Origin: Clostridia bacterium
GTDB lineage: Bacteria; Bacillota; Clostridia; Oscillospirales; Acutalibacteraceae
Assembly: GCA_017474045.1 (NCBI GenBank)
Contig: JAFUHX010000018.1
Location: forward strand, 30,110-94,109
Direction of reading: 5' to 3'
DNA length: 64,000 nucleotides
Shown: in pieces, positions 32,570 to 40,566 of the stretch
Position numbering within the stretch: position 1 is the stretch's first letter
How the letters are laid out: each line of letters starts with the position of its first letter
Program-made: the position numbers and the translations under genes
The notes under the pieces: generated by a model
What the model was told of the DNA's origin: nothing
Database searches by the model: none
Seen by the model: only the letters and a program-made list of their open reading frames with translations

Positions 32570-34009
32570 TTATACTTTATAGTTTTTGACAAAATGCTTA
32601 TAAAACTTAACGCAGTTTGCAACAGCATCAAGATCAATGTTTTCGTTTTCAGCATGAACGGAAGCAAGCTGTTGAGCTGAAAGTCTTATTGGTGCAAAAC
32701 GCAGAACACAAGGACAAACATCAGTTAAGGTTCTTGCATCTGTTCCTGCAGGAAGAATAAAGGGCGAAACGGGATATTGAGGGAAAATTTCGTTAACACA
32801 CTTTTTAAGATAATCAAACTGAGGCTTTGACATATCTGCCGGAGCATGATATTCGCTGCTTTCGTCAACTTCAACCTCAATGGCATATTTCTTGGCAACC
32901 TCTATGAATTTCTGAAGATCTTTTTCAAAATCTTTTTCATCCACAGGACGAAGAAAAGCCCTGGCAGAGCAAACCTTGTCTTCGCTGCTTCCTTCAATTT
33001 TATTAAAACTGCATGTGGTTCCGATAAGACCTCCTGCCTGAGCATTTATTTTTGGCATTACCTTTTTAAGAAGTCCACCGAAAACCTCTAAATTTGTAAA
33101 AAGAAGCTTCATCGGAAAACTGCAATATGGAGCAAGATGACTAAACATCGCTCTGACCTGAGGATTGAGCCTTCTTATAAAAAGATCTTTTTTTGTAACC
33201 TCATCAATAAAGGCGCTCATTCTTTCAACAACTGTTGCACCACCGGCAGCAGTCAGGCTTGCATGAGCATTAGCAGCCGTAGCCTTGCAGTTCAAGTAAT
33301 ATCTTCCCTTTTCGTGAACGGCAATCATTGCGCATTTTTCAGCCTTGATTCCGGCTATGGGCGGTTCAATGAGTGCGCCGCCTTCATCTAAAATTACATC
33401 GAAGGTAATTTGGTTTTCTTTAAAATATTTGTTTGCCTCAGGGATTCCGTTGCCACCCAATTCCTCATTATGAGAGGAGCCGATATAAACATTGCAGGGA
33501 AACTCAAAACCTTCTTCAAGAAGCTCTTCCAAGGCTGAAAACTCTGCAAAAAGCGGTGTTTTTGTGTCAACCGTTCCCCTGCCCCAGATTTTTCCGTCAG
33601 CAATTTCACCTGAAAAGCCGTCATGCTCCCATTCACCGCTGACATCAACAACATCATGATGAGACATAAGCATAATATTATGATTTTTGTTTTTGCCTTC
33701 TATTTTATAGATCCAGCAGTCTTCAGAAAAAGTGAGCTTCTCTGCCCTCTTATGAAAAAGAGGAAAAAGCTCTTCAACTGTTTCTCTCAGCTTTTTAAAT
33801 TCGCTGTCTTCATAGCTGTCTTTAACCGAAACAGTCTTGCAACGAATCATTTTTCCAAGATCCTGAGCGTATTTATTGATTTCTTCTTCGCTGTAGTAGT
33901 TTTTTCCTTCTTGAAGTTTTGGTGCTTTTGAAGCAGCTATATTCATTTTTATAAAAAGATAAAGCAAAAAAGCCAGAACAACAAAAAGAATAATTATAAA
34001 AGCAATCAT
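32570..34009 (-). CDS. M20-family metallopeptidase, PM20D1-like, membrane anchored
   Basis: 479 residues. An N-terminal membrane helix (about 1-20) precedes an M20 catalytic domain with LMSHHDVVDV (Zn His and Asp), WGRGTVDTKTPLF (bridging Asp), HNEELGGNG (catalytic Glu, Zn Glu) and a C-terminal Zn His. The form matches PM20D1/carboxypeptidase S-like proteins, which hydrolyse N-acyl amino acids or small peptides. Its ATG overlaps the stop of the GPH transporter gene (ATGA), so the two are translationally coupled and probably handle the same compound. Confidence 0.88.
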   Translation of the reverse strand: MIAFIIILFVVLAFLLYLFIKMNIAASKAPKLQEGKNYYSEEEINKYAQDLGKMIRCKTVSVKDSYEDSEFKKLRETVEELFPLFHKRAEKLTFSEDCWIYKIEGKNKNHNIMLMSHHDVVDVSGEWEHDGFSGEIADGKIWGRGTVDTKTPLFAEFSALEELLEEGFEFPCNVYIGSSHNEELGGNGIPEANKYFKENQITFDVILDEGGALIEPPIAGIKAEKCAMIAVHEKGRYYLNCKATAANAHASLTAAGGATVVERMSAFIDEVTKKDLFIRRLNPQVRAMFSHLAPYCSFPMKLLFTNLEVFGGLLKKVMPKINAQAGGLIGTTCSFNKIEGSSEDKVCSARAFLRPVDEKDFEKDLQKFIEVAKKYAIEVEVDESSEYHAPADMSKPQFDYLKKCVNEIFPQYPVSPFILPAGTDARTLTDVCPCVLRFAPIRLSAQQLASVHAENENIDLDAVANCVKFYKHFVKNYKV

Positions 34010-35385
34010 TTGGTTTTCTCCTTTTTCTGACGAATAACTGAAAGAACCTCTTTTTCTTTATAAAGGCTGAAAAGAACAACGCTGACAACAGTAAACAAGC
34101 CGCCAACAATTGCAGTCAGCAAAAGTCCCTTCTGACCAACACTTTTTCCTTCAACAGCACCCACAACAACAAGCGAAGGAACAATCATTGTTGCAATTGA
34201 GGTTCCCATTTTTGTAACAAAGCTTTTTGCTGCAGCAAAGGTTCCTTCCTGGTTAACACCTGTTACTGCAGTGTCATATTTTATAACATCAGCCATCATA
34301 GATGAAGGAAGAATATTAAGCACCGCAAAGGGAAGAGAAACAAAAAGGGCAAAGACTATTGCAACAGCCATTTTGTGATCTTTCGGGAAATAATCAACAA
34401 AACAAATCACAAATTCTGCAACAGCAAAAATGACACAGCCCACAATAAGCGGAATCTTTTTTCCTTTAGCTTTTGACCACTTGTTAATTACAGGATAGAG
34501 AACAAGAGAACCAACTATTGAAGTTGCCATTATAACAATTGAATTTTCTTCGGGAATTCCCATAAGCTCGGTGATATAATACATTATGCAAGCCTGGAAA
34601 AAGCTCATTCCGGTTCCCTCAAAGAGCTGACCCAGAGTAACAATTACAAAATGCTTGTTAGAAAAGGCATGCTTCAAAGAAGCCATAAGAGGTGTGGTCG
34701 GACGAACTGAATCAACATAGTCTTTTTCCTTAATCGTAAGAGCAGGAATGAGAAGAAGAATCGCTCCCACAACTGTGAAAACAAGAAAAGTCATTCTCCA
34801 CGCCATAACCGGCTCAAGACCGAAGGCTTTTTTCATTAAAGCAACAAACGCTGTTGTTGCGTAGCCAACCATACTTCCCACAACAAAGAAAAGAGAATTC
34901 CATGTGTAAGCATCCACAAGCTTTCCCTCGTTATTGATCATTTCAGGAAGAAGAGCGTTGTGAGGTATCATGTAGAGGGTATAGAAAATATAATAAGCCC
35001 AGATGAAAACTGCAAGCCAGATATTATTGAAAACAAGATTTTCAGAAGGTGACCAGAAAATGAGCAGTGCGCTGACTGCAAAGGGTATTGCAAACCACTT
35101 CATAAAAGGAATTCTTCTTCCTTCTTTATGACTGAATTTGTCGCTGATTGAAGCAACAACCGGGTCTGAAACAGCGTCAATAACATGGCCGATTGCTTTA
35201 ATAAGACCAATTACCGTCAGAATTCCGAAAACAACATAGCCCTGGGTAATCAAGGTCGGAAGGCCTGATTTTTCTGTCGGCTGATAAAAATAAATCAGAT
35301 AGTTATTGAGCATGGTAGTGAAAAGACCCACCGCAAACTGCGGAAGGCAAAACCTGATGATTGTTGACTTTGAAATTTCTTTCAT
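34006..35385 (-). CDS. GPH-family MFS transporter coupled to an M20 peptidase
   Basis: 459 residues with 12 predicted membrane helices. It has the GPH signature loop HVIDAVSDPVVASISDKFSH and the second conserved loop PHNALLPEMI, with EGRRIPFMKWFAIP after helix 3. GPH carriers usually import sugars with Na+ or H+. Coupling to a peptidase suggests a glycoconjugate, N-acyl amino acid or peptide-like substrate instead, which is inference. ATG with AGAGGAG upstream. AzlD is 18 bp further upstream on the same strand, so azlCD may be in the transcript too. Confidence 0.9.
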   Translation of the reverse strand: MKEISKSTIIRFCLPQFAVGLFTTMLNNYLIYFYQPTEKSGLPTLITQGYVVFGILTVIGLIKAIGHVIDAVSDPVVASISDKFSHKEGRRIPFMKWFAIPFAVSALLIFWSPSENLVFNNIWLAVFIWAYYIFYTLYMIPHNALLPEMINNEGKLVDAYTWNSLFFVVGSMVGYATTAFVALMKKAFGLEPVMAWRMTFLVFTVVGAILLLIPALTIKEKDYVDSVRPTTPLMASLKHAFSNKHFVIVTLGQLFEGTGMSFFQACIMYYITELMGIPEENSIVIMATSIVGSLVLYPVINKWSKAKGKKIPLIVGCVIFAVAEFVICFVDYFPKDHKMAVAIVFALFVSLPFAVLNILPSSMMADVIKYDTAVTGVNQEGTFAAAKSFVTKMGTSIATMIVPSLVVVGAVEGKSVGQKGLLLTAIVGGLFTVVSVVLFSLYKEKEVLSVIRQKKEKTK

Positions 35386-35403
35386 TTTAATCTCCTCTTT
35401 CTT

Positions 35404-35736
35404 TTAAATAAAAACAAACTGAACCAAAACCATATAACAAACCGTTCCCGAAATAATGCTTAAAAGGGTATTGCGTTTCCAAAGATGAAGAACCACAACC
35501 AAAACGCAGGAAATGATTTCAGGAAGACCATGGGGCGAAGAACCAAGGCTGATTCCTCTTAAGCAATAAACAACCAACATTCCCATTATTGCAAAGGGAA
35601 GAACCTTCCCAAGATAAAGAATAAAGGGCGGAGTTTTTCCTTTTCCGGAAAAAACAGCAAAGGGAAAAAATCTTAAAGCCGCTGTAACTGCCGCAATTAT
35701 CAAAACAGCAGCAGGCATATAAAGCTCATTTTTCAT
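35404..35736 (-). CDS. azlD: AzlD-family branched-chain amino acid export subunit
   Basis: 110 residues, four membrane helices; typical AzlD length and start (a membrane helix, then ALRFFPFAVF). It forms an exporter with AzlC for branched-chain amino acids or analogues. Its ATG lies inside the end of azlC (11-bp overlap), so translation is coupled. GGAGGG precedes the start. Confidence 0.92.
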   Translation of the reverse strand: MKNELYMPAAVLIIAAVTAALRFFPFAVFSGKGKTPPFILYLGKVLPFAIMGMLVVYCLRGISLGSSPHGLPEIISCVLVVVLHLWKRNTLLSIISGTVCYMVLVQFVFI

Positions 35737-36430
35737 CCGCTTCCCTCCTCAGCTTTTTCAGCGCAGCCAACGCAAAAGTTATTAAAACCATGGTGGGAAT
35801 CAAAAAGCTTTCAGCACCAAAAATCAAAAGACAGATTGTTGAAACCAAAACGCCCGTAATTGCAGGAAGATGGTCCTTTGTGCTTTTCCATTGTTCAACA
35901 AAAACAGTTACAAAAAGCGCCGTTAAGGCAAAGTCTATCCCCTTGGTGTTGAAGGTTATAACCGATCCCAAAAGAGAACCTGCTACGCTTCCTGTTATCC
36001 AATAGCAATGATTAAACAGAGAAACAAGAAAAAAATATTTTTTCTTTCCTTTTTCATTCTCATCTTCGCTGCAAACAAGGCTGTAGGTTTCATCTGTCAG
36101 GGCAAAAATAAGATATGGCTTGGCTTTCCCCGTATTTTTATATTTCTCAACCATAGAAATTCCATAAAACAAATGGCGGGCGTTAACCATAAGTGTAGTC
36201 AGCGCCATTGCCGCAAACGAAGCTCCCCCGGAAATTAAATCAACGGCAACATATTGCATTGAGCCGGCATAAATTAAAAGGCTCATTAAGAAAGCCCACA
36301 AAACACCGTATCCCTTTGTTTCAAGCAGAATTCCAAAGCCCATTCCCAAAACTATATAGCCGGTCATAACCGGAACAGAGGCCTTAAAGGCTTTTTTAAT
36401 TATTTTTGAACTGATCTTTTCTTTTTCCAT
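35726..36430 (-). CDS. azlC: AzlC-family branched-chain amino acid permease
   Basis: 234 residues, seven to eight membrane helices. Family regions: ASVPVMTGYIVLGMGFGILL, YAGSMQYVAVDLISGGASF and ALTTLMVNARHLFYGISM. AzlC carries substrate with AzlD; in Bacillus the pair confers azaleucine resistance. The Shine-Dalgarno site is weak (GGTG). Start of a likely azlC-azlD unit. Confidence 0.93.
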   Translation of the reverse strand: MEKEKISSKIIKKAFKASVPVMTGYIVLGMGFGILLETKGYGVLWAFLMSLLIYAGSMQYVAVDLISGGASFAAMALTTLMVNARHLFYGISMVEKYKNTGKAKPYLIFALTDETYSLVCSEDENEKGKKKYFFLVSLFNHCYWITGSVAGSLLGSVITFNTKGIDFALTALFVTVFVEQWKSTKDHLPAITGVLVSTICLLIFGAESFLIPTMVLITFALAALKKLRREADEK

Positions 36431-36493
36431 TTAAACACCGCTTGAAGTTTTTAATTAATTATATGCTTTTGGTGTTTCGCTGTCAATAAACAG

Positions 36494-36521
36494 TTGAAAG
36501 CTTTTATTATTGTATTATAAT
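36494..36521 (+). promoter_or_regulatory. Promoter of the sigma/anti-sigma operon
   Basis: TTGAAA (36494-36499), 16-bp spacer, TATAAT (36516-36521): a sigma-A-type promoter 53 bp before the start. ECF autoregulated promoters look different, so a separate self-activated promoter was not identified. Confidence 0.6.
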
Positions 36522-36574
36522 ATAGGCAGAAATCTTTCTTTTTTGGTAGATAATAGATGAAAGGATGTGTTGCA

Positions 36575-37126
36575 ATGGAAGACAGAAACATTATTTCTTT
36601 GTTTTTTGAAAGAGATGAACAGGCAATTAGCGAAACCCAGCTGAAATACGGAAAGCTGATTTTGAAGATTTCTCAAAACATTCTTTTAAACAGCGAGGAT
36701 TCTTTCGAGTGCGTTAATGATACATATCTCGCCTTGTGGAACACAATTCCGCCAAACAGACCTGATCCATTTATTTCCTTTGTCTGTAAAATTGCCCGAA
36801 ATCTTTCTCTAAAAAAGAAAAGAGACAAAAACGCTATGAAACGAAATGCCTGCATTTTACCCATTGAAGAGCTTGAAAATGCACTTTTTTCCGGCGATGT
36901 CTATGAATCTTACAGTGAAAAGGAGCTTGGAAAGAAAATTGACAATTTTCTAAGCAACATTTCCAAAGAAGACCGAGTGGTTTTTATAAGACGCTATTGG
37001 CTTGGGGAAGAAATTTCAGAAATTTCTGATGAAACGGGACTTAGCGCAAACAGCGTTTATAAAAGGCTCTCAAAAACCCGTCATAAGCTCAGGCTTCATC
37101 TTGAAGAGGAGGGATTTTATTTATGA
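36575..37126 (+). CDS. ECF-type RNA polymerase sigma factor
   Basis: 183 residues. Sigma region 2 (about 15-85) includes KYGKLILKISQNILLNSEDS, CVNDTYLALWNTIPPNRPDP and KIARNLSLKKKRD. Region 4 (about 125-180) includes IFL-free FIRRYWLGEEISEISDETGL and SANSVYKRLSKTRHKLR, the DNA-contacting helix-turn-helix. The ATG at 36575 is 9 nt after AAAGGA; ATG at 36557 lacks a site. The stop overlaps the next ATG (ATGA), pairing it with a membrane protein that is probably its anti-sigma factor. Confidence 0.9.
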   Translation: MEDRNIISLFFERDEQAISETQLKYGKLILKISQNILLNSEDSFECVNDTYLALWNTIPPNRPDPFISFVCKIARNLSLKKKRDKNAMKRNACILPIEELENALFSGDVYESYSEKELGKKIDNFLSNISKEDRVVFIRRYWLGEEISEISDETGLSANSVYKRLSKTRHKLRLHLEEEGFYL

Positions 37127-38181
37127 AAAAAGAGTTTCTTGAAAATGCGCTTAATGAAATCAGCGACGAACACCTTGCAGAAGCTCTCAGCTTCAAAAAA
37201 AGAAGTGCTTCTTTTTATTTTAAGCTGACTCTCAGCGGCGCGGCATGCTTTTTGATTGTTGCCATTGCCGCCATAGCTTCAAAAAGCTTTTCGTCCAATC
37301 CTGTGAAAGCCACCACAGAAAATCAAACCTACCCTGCTGTCAATGCCGTTACGGAAAATTTTTCCGTAACTCAACAAACAGAAATAGCCATTGAAACCAG
37401 CAATGATATTGGTTGTCCTACAGCTGCCGATTGGGAAAACACCTCTCTTTTCAACAAATTTTCAAAGGCAGCTTATCAGGGAAACGAATACATCTATTGC
37501 TCTCGTCTTATGTACTCTGAAAGCGAAATTTTAAAAAGCCTTTGCGCATGTGAACTTGAAGGGAAAGATATTTCAACCGGAAAGATTTATAAAACCAAAG
37601 CAGAGCTTTTTAAAATTATTTCGCTGAATTTAAGCTTTGCTGTTGCGGTAAAATTTGAAGAAAGTCATAATTATTATATCTATTCAAACCCTGAATATCT
37701 TCCGGAAAGTATTGATTCACTTCTTTCAGACCTTAGCTTAAAAAATAATGTTTCTTCTTCAAATGGTATTGTTTATCATGAGAAAACAGACAATGTTTTG
37801 GCAACAATGACCCGTCTTGAAAAAGGCGAAGAGGCAGTTTCACTACTTCTTTCTCTTCTGGAAACAAACAAAAACCTTAAACCACAAAAGAAAGCCTTTG
37901 AACCGTCAGAGGAAAACATTTCTTTTAATATCAACATTCTCAATATACCGGCAAATATCAAATTTTCAAAAAGCGGATTGCTTGCTTTTGATTTTTCCGG
38001 CAACAGCTTTGTCTTTGAGCTTACCGAAGAGGATTTTTCGTTTTTTCTTTCATCTGTTAAGGGTGAAGATTCAACAGAAGCAACTACTCTTTACGGTGCA
38101 ATAACAATTCCCGAAAGTGAAAGCATTGAGGCAAAATCAGTAACCTCTCCGGCATATAATCCCGGTCTTCCCACAGAATAA
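37123..38181 (+). CDS. Single-pass membrane protein, putative anti-sigma factor/sensor
   Basis: 352 residues. The cytoplasmic N-terminus (1-30) is short and charged with LNEISDEHLAEAL, like the start of small anti-sigma domains. One membrane helix (31-52) follows, then an extracellular domain of 300 residues with a Thr-rich stretch and two similar halves of unknown fold. It is translationally coupled to the sigma factor by an ATGA overlap, and this arrangement is why I suggest an anti-sigma role. No zinc HxxxCxxC anti-sigma motif is present. The stimulus is unknown. Confidence 0.7.
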   Translation: MKKEFLENALNEISDEHLAEALSFKKRSASFYFKLTLSGAACFLIVAIAAIASKSFSSNPVKATTENQTYPAVNAVTENFSVTQQTEIAIETSNDIGCPTAADWENTSLFNKFSKAAYQGNEYIYCSRLMYSESEILKSLCACELEGKDISTGKIYKTKAELFKIISLNLSFAVAVKFEESHNYYIYSNPEYLPESIDSLLSDLSLKNNVSSSNGIVYHEKTDNVLATMTRLEKGEEAVSLLLSLLETNKNLKPQKKAFEPSEENISFNINILNIPANIKFSKSGLLAFDFSGNSFVFELTEEDFSFFLSSVKGEDSTEATTLYGAITIPESESIEAKSVTSPAYNPGLPTE

Positions 38182-38238
38182 AAAAAGAGAGTATAAAAAA
38201 TTCATTCTGCGCATTTTTCATAACAACTAAAAAGGGTC

Positions 38239-38270
38239 GGTAAAAAAGCGCAGATCGCATAAACCAAAAC
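38239..38270 (-). repeat. TGCG-TCTGCGC short repeat, copy D
   Basis: Minus strand: GTTTTGGTTTATGCGA followed by TCTGCGCTTTTTTACC. The best-preserved copy together with A. Orientation is such that the adjacent hairpin (38276-38312) lies on the same side as in copies A and C. Confidence 0.7.
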
Positions 38271-38275
38271 AACAT

Positions 38276-38312
38276 AAAGGTTTCTATAGATGCAAAATCT
38301 GTAGAAACCTTT
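38276..38312. terminator. Terminator-like hairpin beside repeat copy D
   Basis: AAAGGTTTCTA/TAGAAACCTTT arms, 11 bp, with an inner AGAT/ATCT pair; T-run on the plus strand. Probably ends the sigma/anti-sigma transcript. Confidence 0.65.
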
Positions 38313-38520
38313 TTAAATTTATAAATCTAAAACTTTCAGAAAGCAAAAAAGACCATGGTTCATGCTATAAGCCAACTTCGCCTCTCGGCGTACCTTTGTA
38401 CGCCTTCGGGTAGCCAAAAACGAAGCTAAAGCTTCATTTTTGCTCAGTTTGCTTATTCTGCATCTTTTTTTCCTCGCCCCGAGGAGCGTTAAAAAAAGCA
38501 AATTTTTTCTCGATGCAACG

Positions 38521-38538
38521 GACACGGCAAGCCGTGTC
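38521..38538. repeat. Perfect 8+8 bp GC-rich palindrome
   Basis: GACACGGC-aa-GCCGTGTC in otherwise AT-rich intergenic DNA. It resembles repetitive extragenic palindromes; only one copy is in this window. Confidence 0.5.
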
Positions 38539-38569
38539 CCTACTAAAAATAAAAACACAAAACAGCAAA

Positions 38570-38610
38570 AACCATTGTATCAGCTGAAAAACCCGGCTTT
38601 TACAATGGTT
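38570..38610 (-). terminator. Terminator after the acyltransferase gene
   Basis: AACCATTGTA/TACAATGGTT arms with a GGGTTTTTC-containing loop, 71 bp after the stop on the minus strand and followed by TTTTTGCTGTTTTG. Confidence 0.6.
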
Positions 38611-38680
38611 CTTTTTATATTGATTTGCCTGTTTTAATGGCTTTGTAACACTTTTAGTTTTTTTACAGCGCCTTAATAAT

Positions 38681-39679
38681 TTAGTTTTCAGTTTTTTGTT
38701 CCCGACAAGCCTTGATAATCTGTTTGCAGGGAAACTCAAAAATTTTAAAGCAAAGAAGGAAGGAAACCAGAACTCCCAGAAGAAGCCACACTAAAACTCC
38801 GGCAAAGCTTTCAGAAAGAAAAGACGAAAGACCTATTCTGACAAAAAGCTTTATAAAAACATATTGCCAGAAATAAATATTCAGTGTTCTGGAGCCGAAG
38901 GAAGTCAGACCGGGAAGCTTTTTATTGGGCATAAGACTCAAAAAAGAAAAGCCGGAAATAAAGGCAACTGCATAAAACACAGCTCTGTATAAACAGCCAA
39001 AAGTATTAAATTGCTCTTTTACAGAAAAAGGATTTCTTCCGGTAAAAAGAGGTCTTAAGAAATAGAGCTTTTCTATTTGTGTAAAGCATAAAACAGCCAG
39101 AACTGAAAGTATTATAACCGCTGAAAGTTTTGCCCACTTTGACTCTGTTATTTTTATAACACTTTCTTTATCTGAAATTTCGCCTAAAAGATAGAATGGG
39201 TAAAAAACAATTATTCTCGAAAGATAAAGATAATCTTTCACGCTTGAGTCGTATCCTGCAAAGCAGGCAAGCAAAATAAAAACAACAATAAGAAACCTTT
39301 TGTCTATATTTCTTAAAACATAAGAAAAAAGAATAAAAGCAGCCATGGCAAACATATACCATGAAATTCCCAAATCAGAAAGAAGTGAAAATTTTGGAGC
39401 TGTTGATTTCATTATAGCATCGGTTATACTTAAAATAATTTTCAGAGCAAAACCGATAATAGTGTATGACAACACTTTTTGAAGAATGTTTTTGTTTTTA
39501 TGAAACTGACCTGAAATAAAAATAAAAAGGGGCATGTGAAAAGTATATATGAATAAATATACGCTTTTGCAAAAATCCGACTCCTTTACCAGTATATCGG
39601 CAAAATGGCCGACAACAACAAGAATCATTAAAAAGATTTTTGCATTATCATAAAGAAAAATTCTTTTCTCCTGAGCCAC
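38681..39679 (-). CDS. Acyltransferase family 3 membrane protein
   Basis: 332 residues, about ten membrane helices. The family signature is at the N-terminus: RIFLYDNAKIFLMILVVVGH (catalytic His) and TFHMPLFIFISGQFHKN. Members move acetyl or other acyl groups onto extracellular sugars or peptidoglycan (OatA/WecH-like). This one lacks the SGNH domain of OatA, so it is a WecH-type small form. The start is GTG at 39679 after AAGGGGG. It lies 35 bp after the acetyl-CoA-synthase-like gene and might be read through from that operon. Confidence 0.87.
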   Translation of the reverse strand: MAQEKRIFLYDNAKIFLMILVVVGHFADILVKESDFCKSVYLFIYTFHMPLFIFISGQFHKNKNILQKVLSYTIIGFALKIILSITDAIMKSTAPKFSLLSDLGISWYMFAMAAFILFSYVLRNIDKRFLIVVFILLACFAGYDSSVKDYLYLSRIIVFYPFYLLGEISDKESVIKITESKWAKLSAVIILSVLAVLCFTQIEKLYFLRPLFTGRNPFSVKEQFNTFGCLYRAVFYAVAFISGFSFLSLMPNKKLPGLTSFGSRTLNIYFWQYVFIKLFVRIGLSSFLSESFAGVLVWLLLGVLVSFLLCFKIFEFPCKQIIKACREQKTEN

Positions 39680-39714
39680 CTTTTCACCCCCTTTATTTTT
39701 ATTTTTTCTTTAGC

Positions 39715-40410
39715 TTATTGTTTTCCCATTTTGGTTTTAAAATGCAGCTCTTTCATTCCCTCAACCTCGTCGCACACCGGCTTGAGCTTACAGGTGTTGC
39801 AATCGAAGTTGAGGTTATTTATTGCGTGATTTAATGTTTCGGTTATATCGTGATTTTTTTCTGCTGCTTTTTCAAAATAACCAAAATCTGCCTTTGGGTC
39901 AGTTATGAAAATAATGTTCACACCTTTAACAGCGGGATTTTCTTTATATTTTTTTATAAAAAGACTGCCCACCTTTTGAAAGCTGATTTTGTTTTTGCAG
40001 GCACTTTTTGCAACGCGAACAACCTCTTTGCTTCCTTTGGAGGAGGTTCTTATCATATAACCTTCGGGAAACGTGTGATATTTTGTGTATTCTATTTTTC
40101 TGATCAGATTATAAGCTGCCTGCTCATCTTCTTCGCTGTCTATTTCAATAACAGAAACTCTGGCAAATGAACAGTTGCTTTTTATCTTCTGAAGATCGGG
40201 ACCTATTACGGTTATTTTATCTTTAACCGGCTTTGACGTGACAAGATTGAAGCCAACACCGTCAAGCTCACAAAGAGTGTCTCTTTGAAGAATGACCTGA
40301 TTAACGCCAATATCCTGCCATGAATCTTTTTCGCTGTAGGCATATTCTTCCGAAGAAAAATCAGAAATTTCTTTAAGCGTTTTTTCAATTAGCGAATCAA
40401 AAAAATCCAT
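39715..40410 (-). CDS. Small protein resembling part of acetyl-CoA synthase beta subunit (CdhC/AcsB-like), uncharacterised
   Basis: 231 residues. The pattern DTLCELDGVGFNLVTSKPV (about 44-62), DKITVIGPDLQKI, then KISFQKVGSLFIKKY and GVNIIFITDPKADF resembles the non-catalytic middle region of acetyl-CoA synthase/decarbonylase beta subunits. That comparison is from memory and tentative. The A-cluster motif of true ACS is absent. Instead the C-terminus has CNTCKLKPVC (Cys204, Cys207, Cys213), able to hold a metal or Fe-S cluster. Its ATG overlaps the stop of the 51-residue peptide (TAATG). It is the last clear member of the CooC-HgdB-HgdB-HgdC operon. A scaffold or metal-carrying role is possible; function unknown. 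Confidence 0.55.
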   Translation of the reverse strand: MDFFDSLIEKTLKEISDFSSEEYAYSEKDSWQDIGVNQVILQRDTLCELDGVGFNLVTSKPVKDKITVIGPDLQKIKSNCSFARVSVIEIDSEEDEQAAYNLIRKIEYTKYHTFPEGYMIRTSSKGSKEVVRVAKSACKNKISFQKVGSLFIKKYKENPAVKGVNIIFITDPKADFGYFEKAAEKNHDITETLNHAINNLNFDCNTCKLKPVCDEVEGMKELHFKTKMGKQ

Positions 40411-40565
40411 TATAGCTTCTTATCCCTTTTCATGTTGTCATAATGCTTTTGCAGAAGATCATAGACAAATCTTATAAGCTTCATATCAAGATTAAACCAA
40501 TAAATCAAAAAGGTTAAAACAAAGAAGCCGAGAATTATTCCTAAAATTATGTAAACAGCAGTCAT
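40410..40565 (-). CDS. 51-residue single-pass membrane peptide
   Basis: Start ATG at 40565, 7 nt after AAGGAG, gives MTAVYIILGIILGFFVLTFL, one membrane helix (about 4-26). A short amphipathic, Lys-rich cytoplasmic tail ending KRDKKL follows. A longer frame opens further upstream, inside the activase gene, but without a site. It is translationally coupled to both neighbours (2-bp gap before, one-base overlap after). It may tether the soluble dehydratase-like complex to the membrane; that is inference. Confidence 0.7.
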   Translation of the reverse strand: MTAVYIILGIILGFFVLTFLIYWFNLDMKLIRFVYDLLQKHYDNMKRDKKL

Positions 40566-40566
40566 A

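Larger units (their letters stand above)
38182..38680. other. 499-bp convergent intergenic region, mosaic of palindromes and repeats
   Basis: Between the anti-sigma gene (plus) and acyltransferase gene (minus). It contains repeat copy D (38239-38270), a hairpin (38276-38312), a GC-richer stretch (38370-38545) with CGGCGTAC/GTACGCC and the palindrome GACACGGC-aa-GCCGTGTC (38521-38538), and a terminator hairpin (38570-38610). Short open frames here have no ribosome binding site and are not called. The 10279-10296 string recurs inverted near 38470. Confidence 0.6.

Noticed and set aside
38319-38739. Overlapping short open frames between the sigma operon and the acyltransferase gene
   Set aside because: No ribosome binding sites, low-complexity translation and coincidence with palindromes and terminators; treated as repeat debris.
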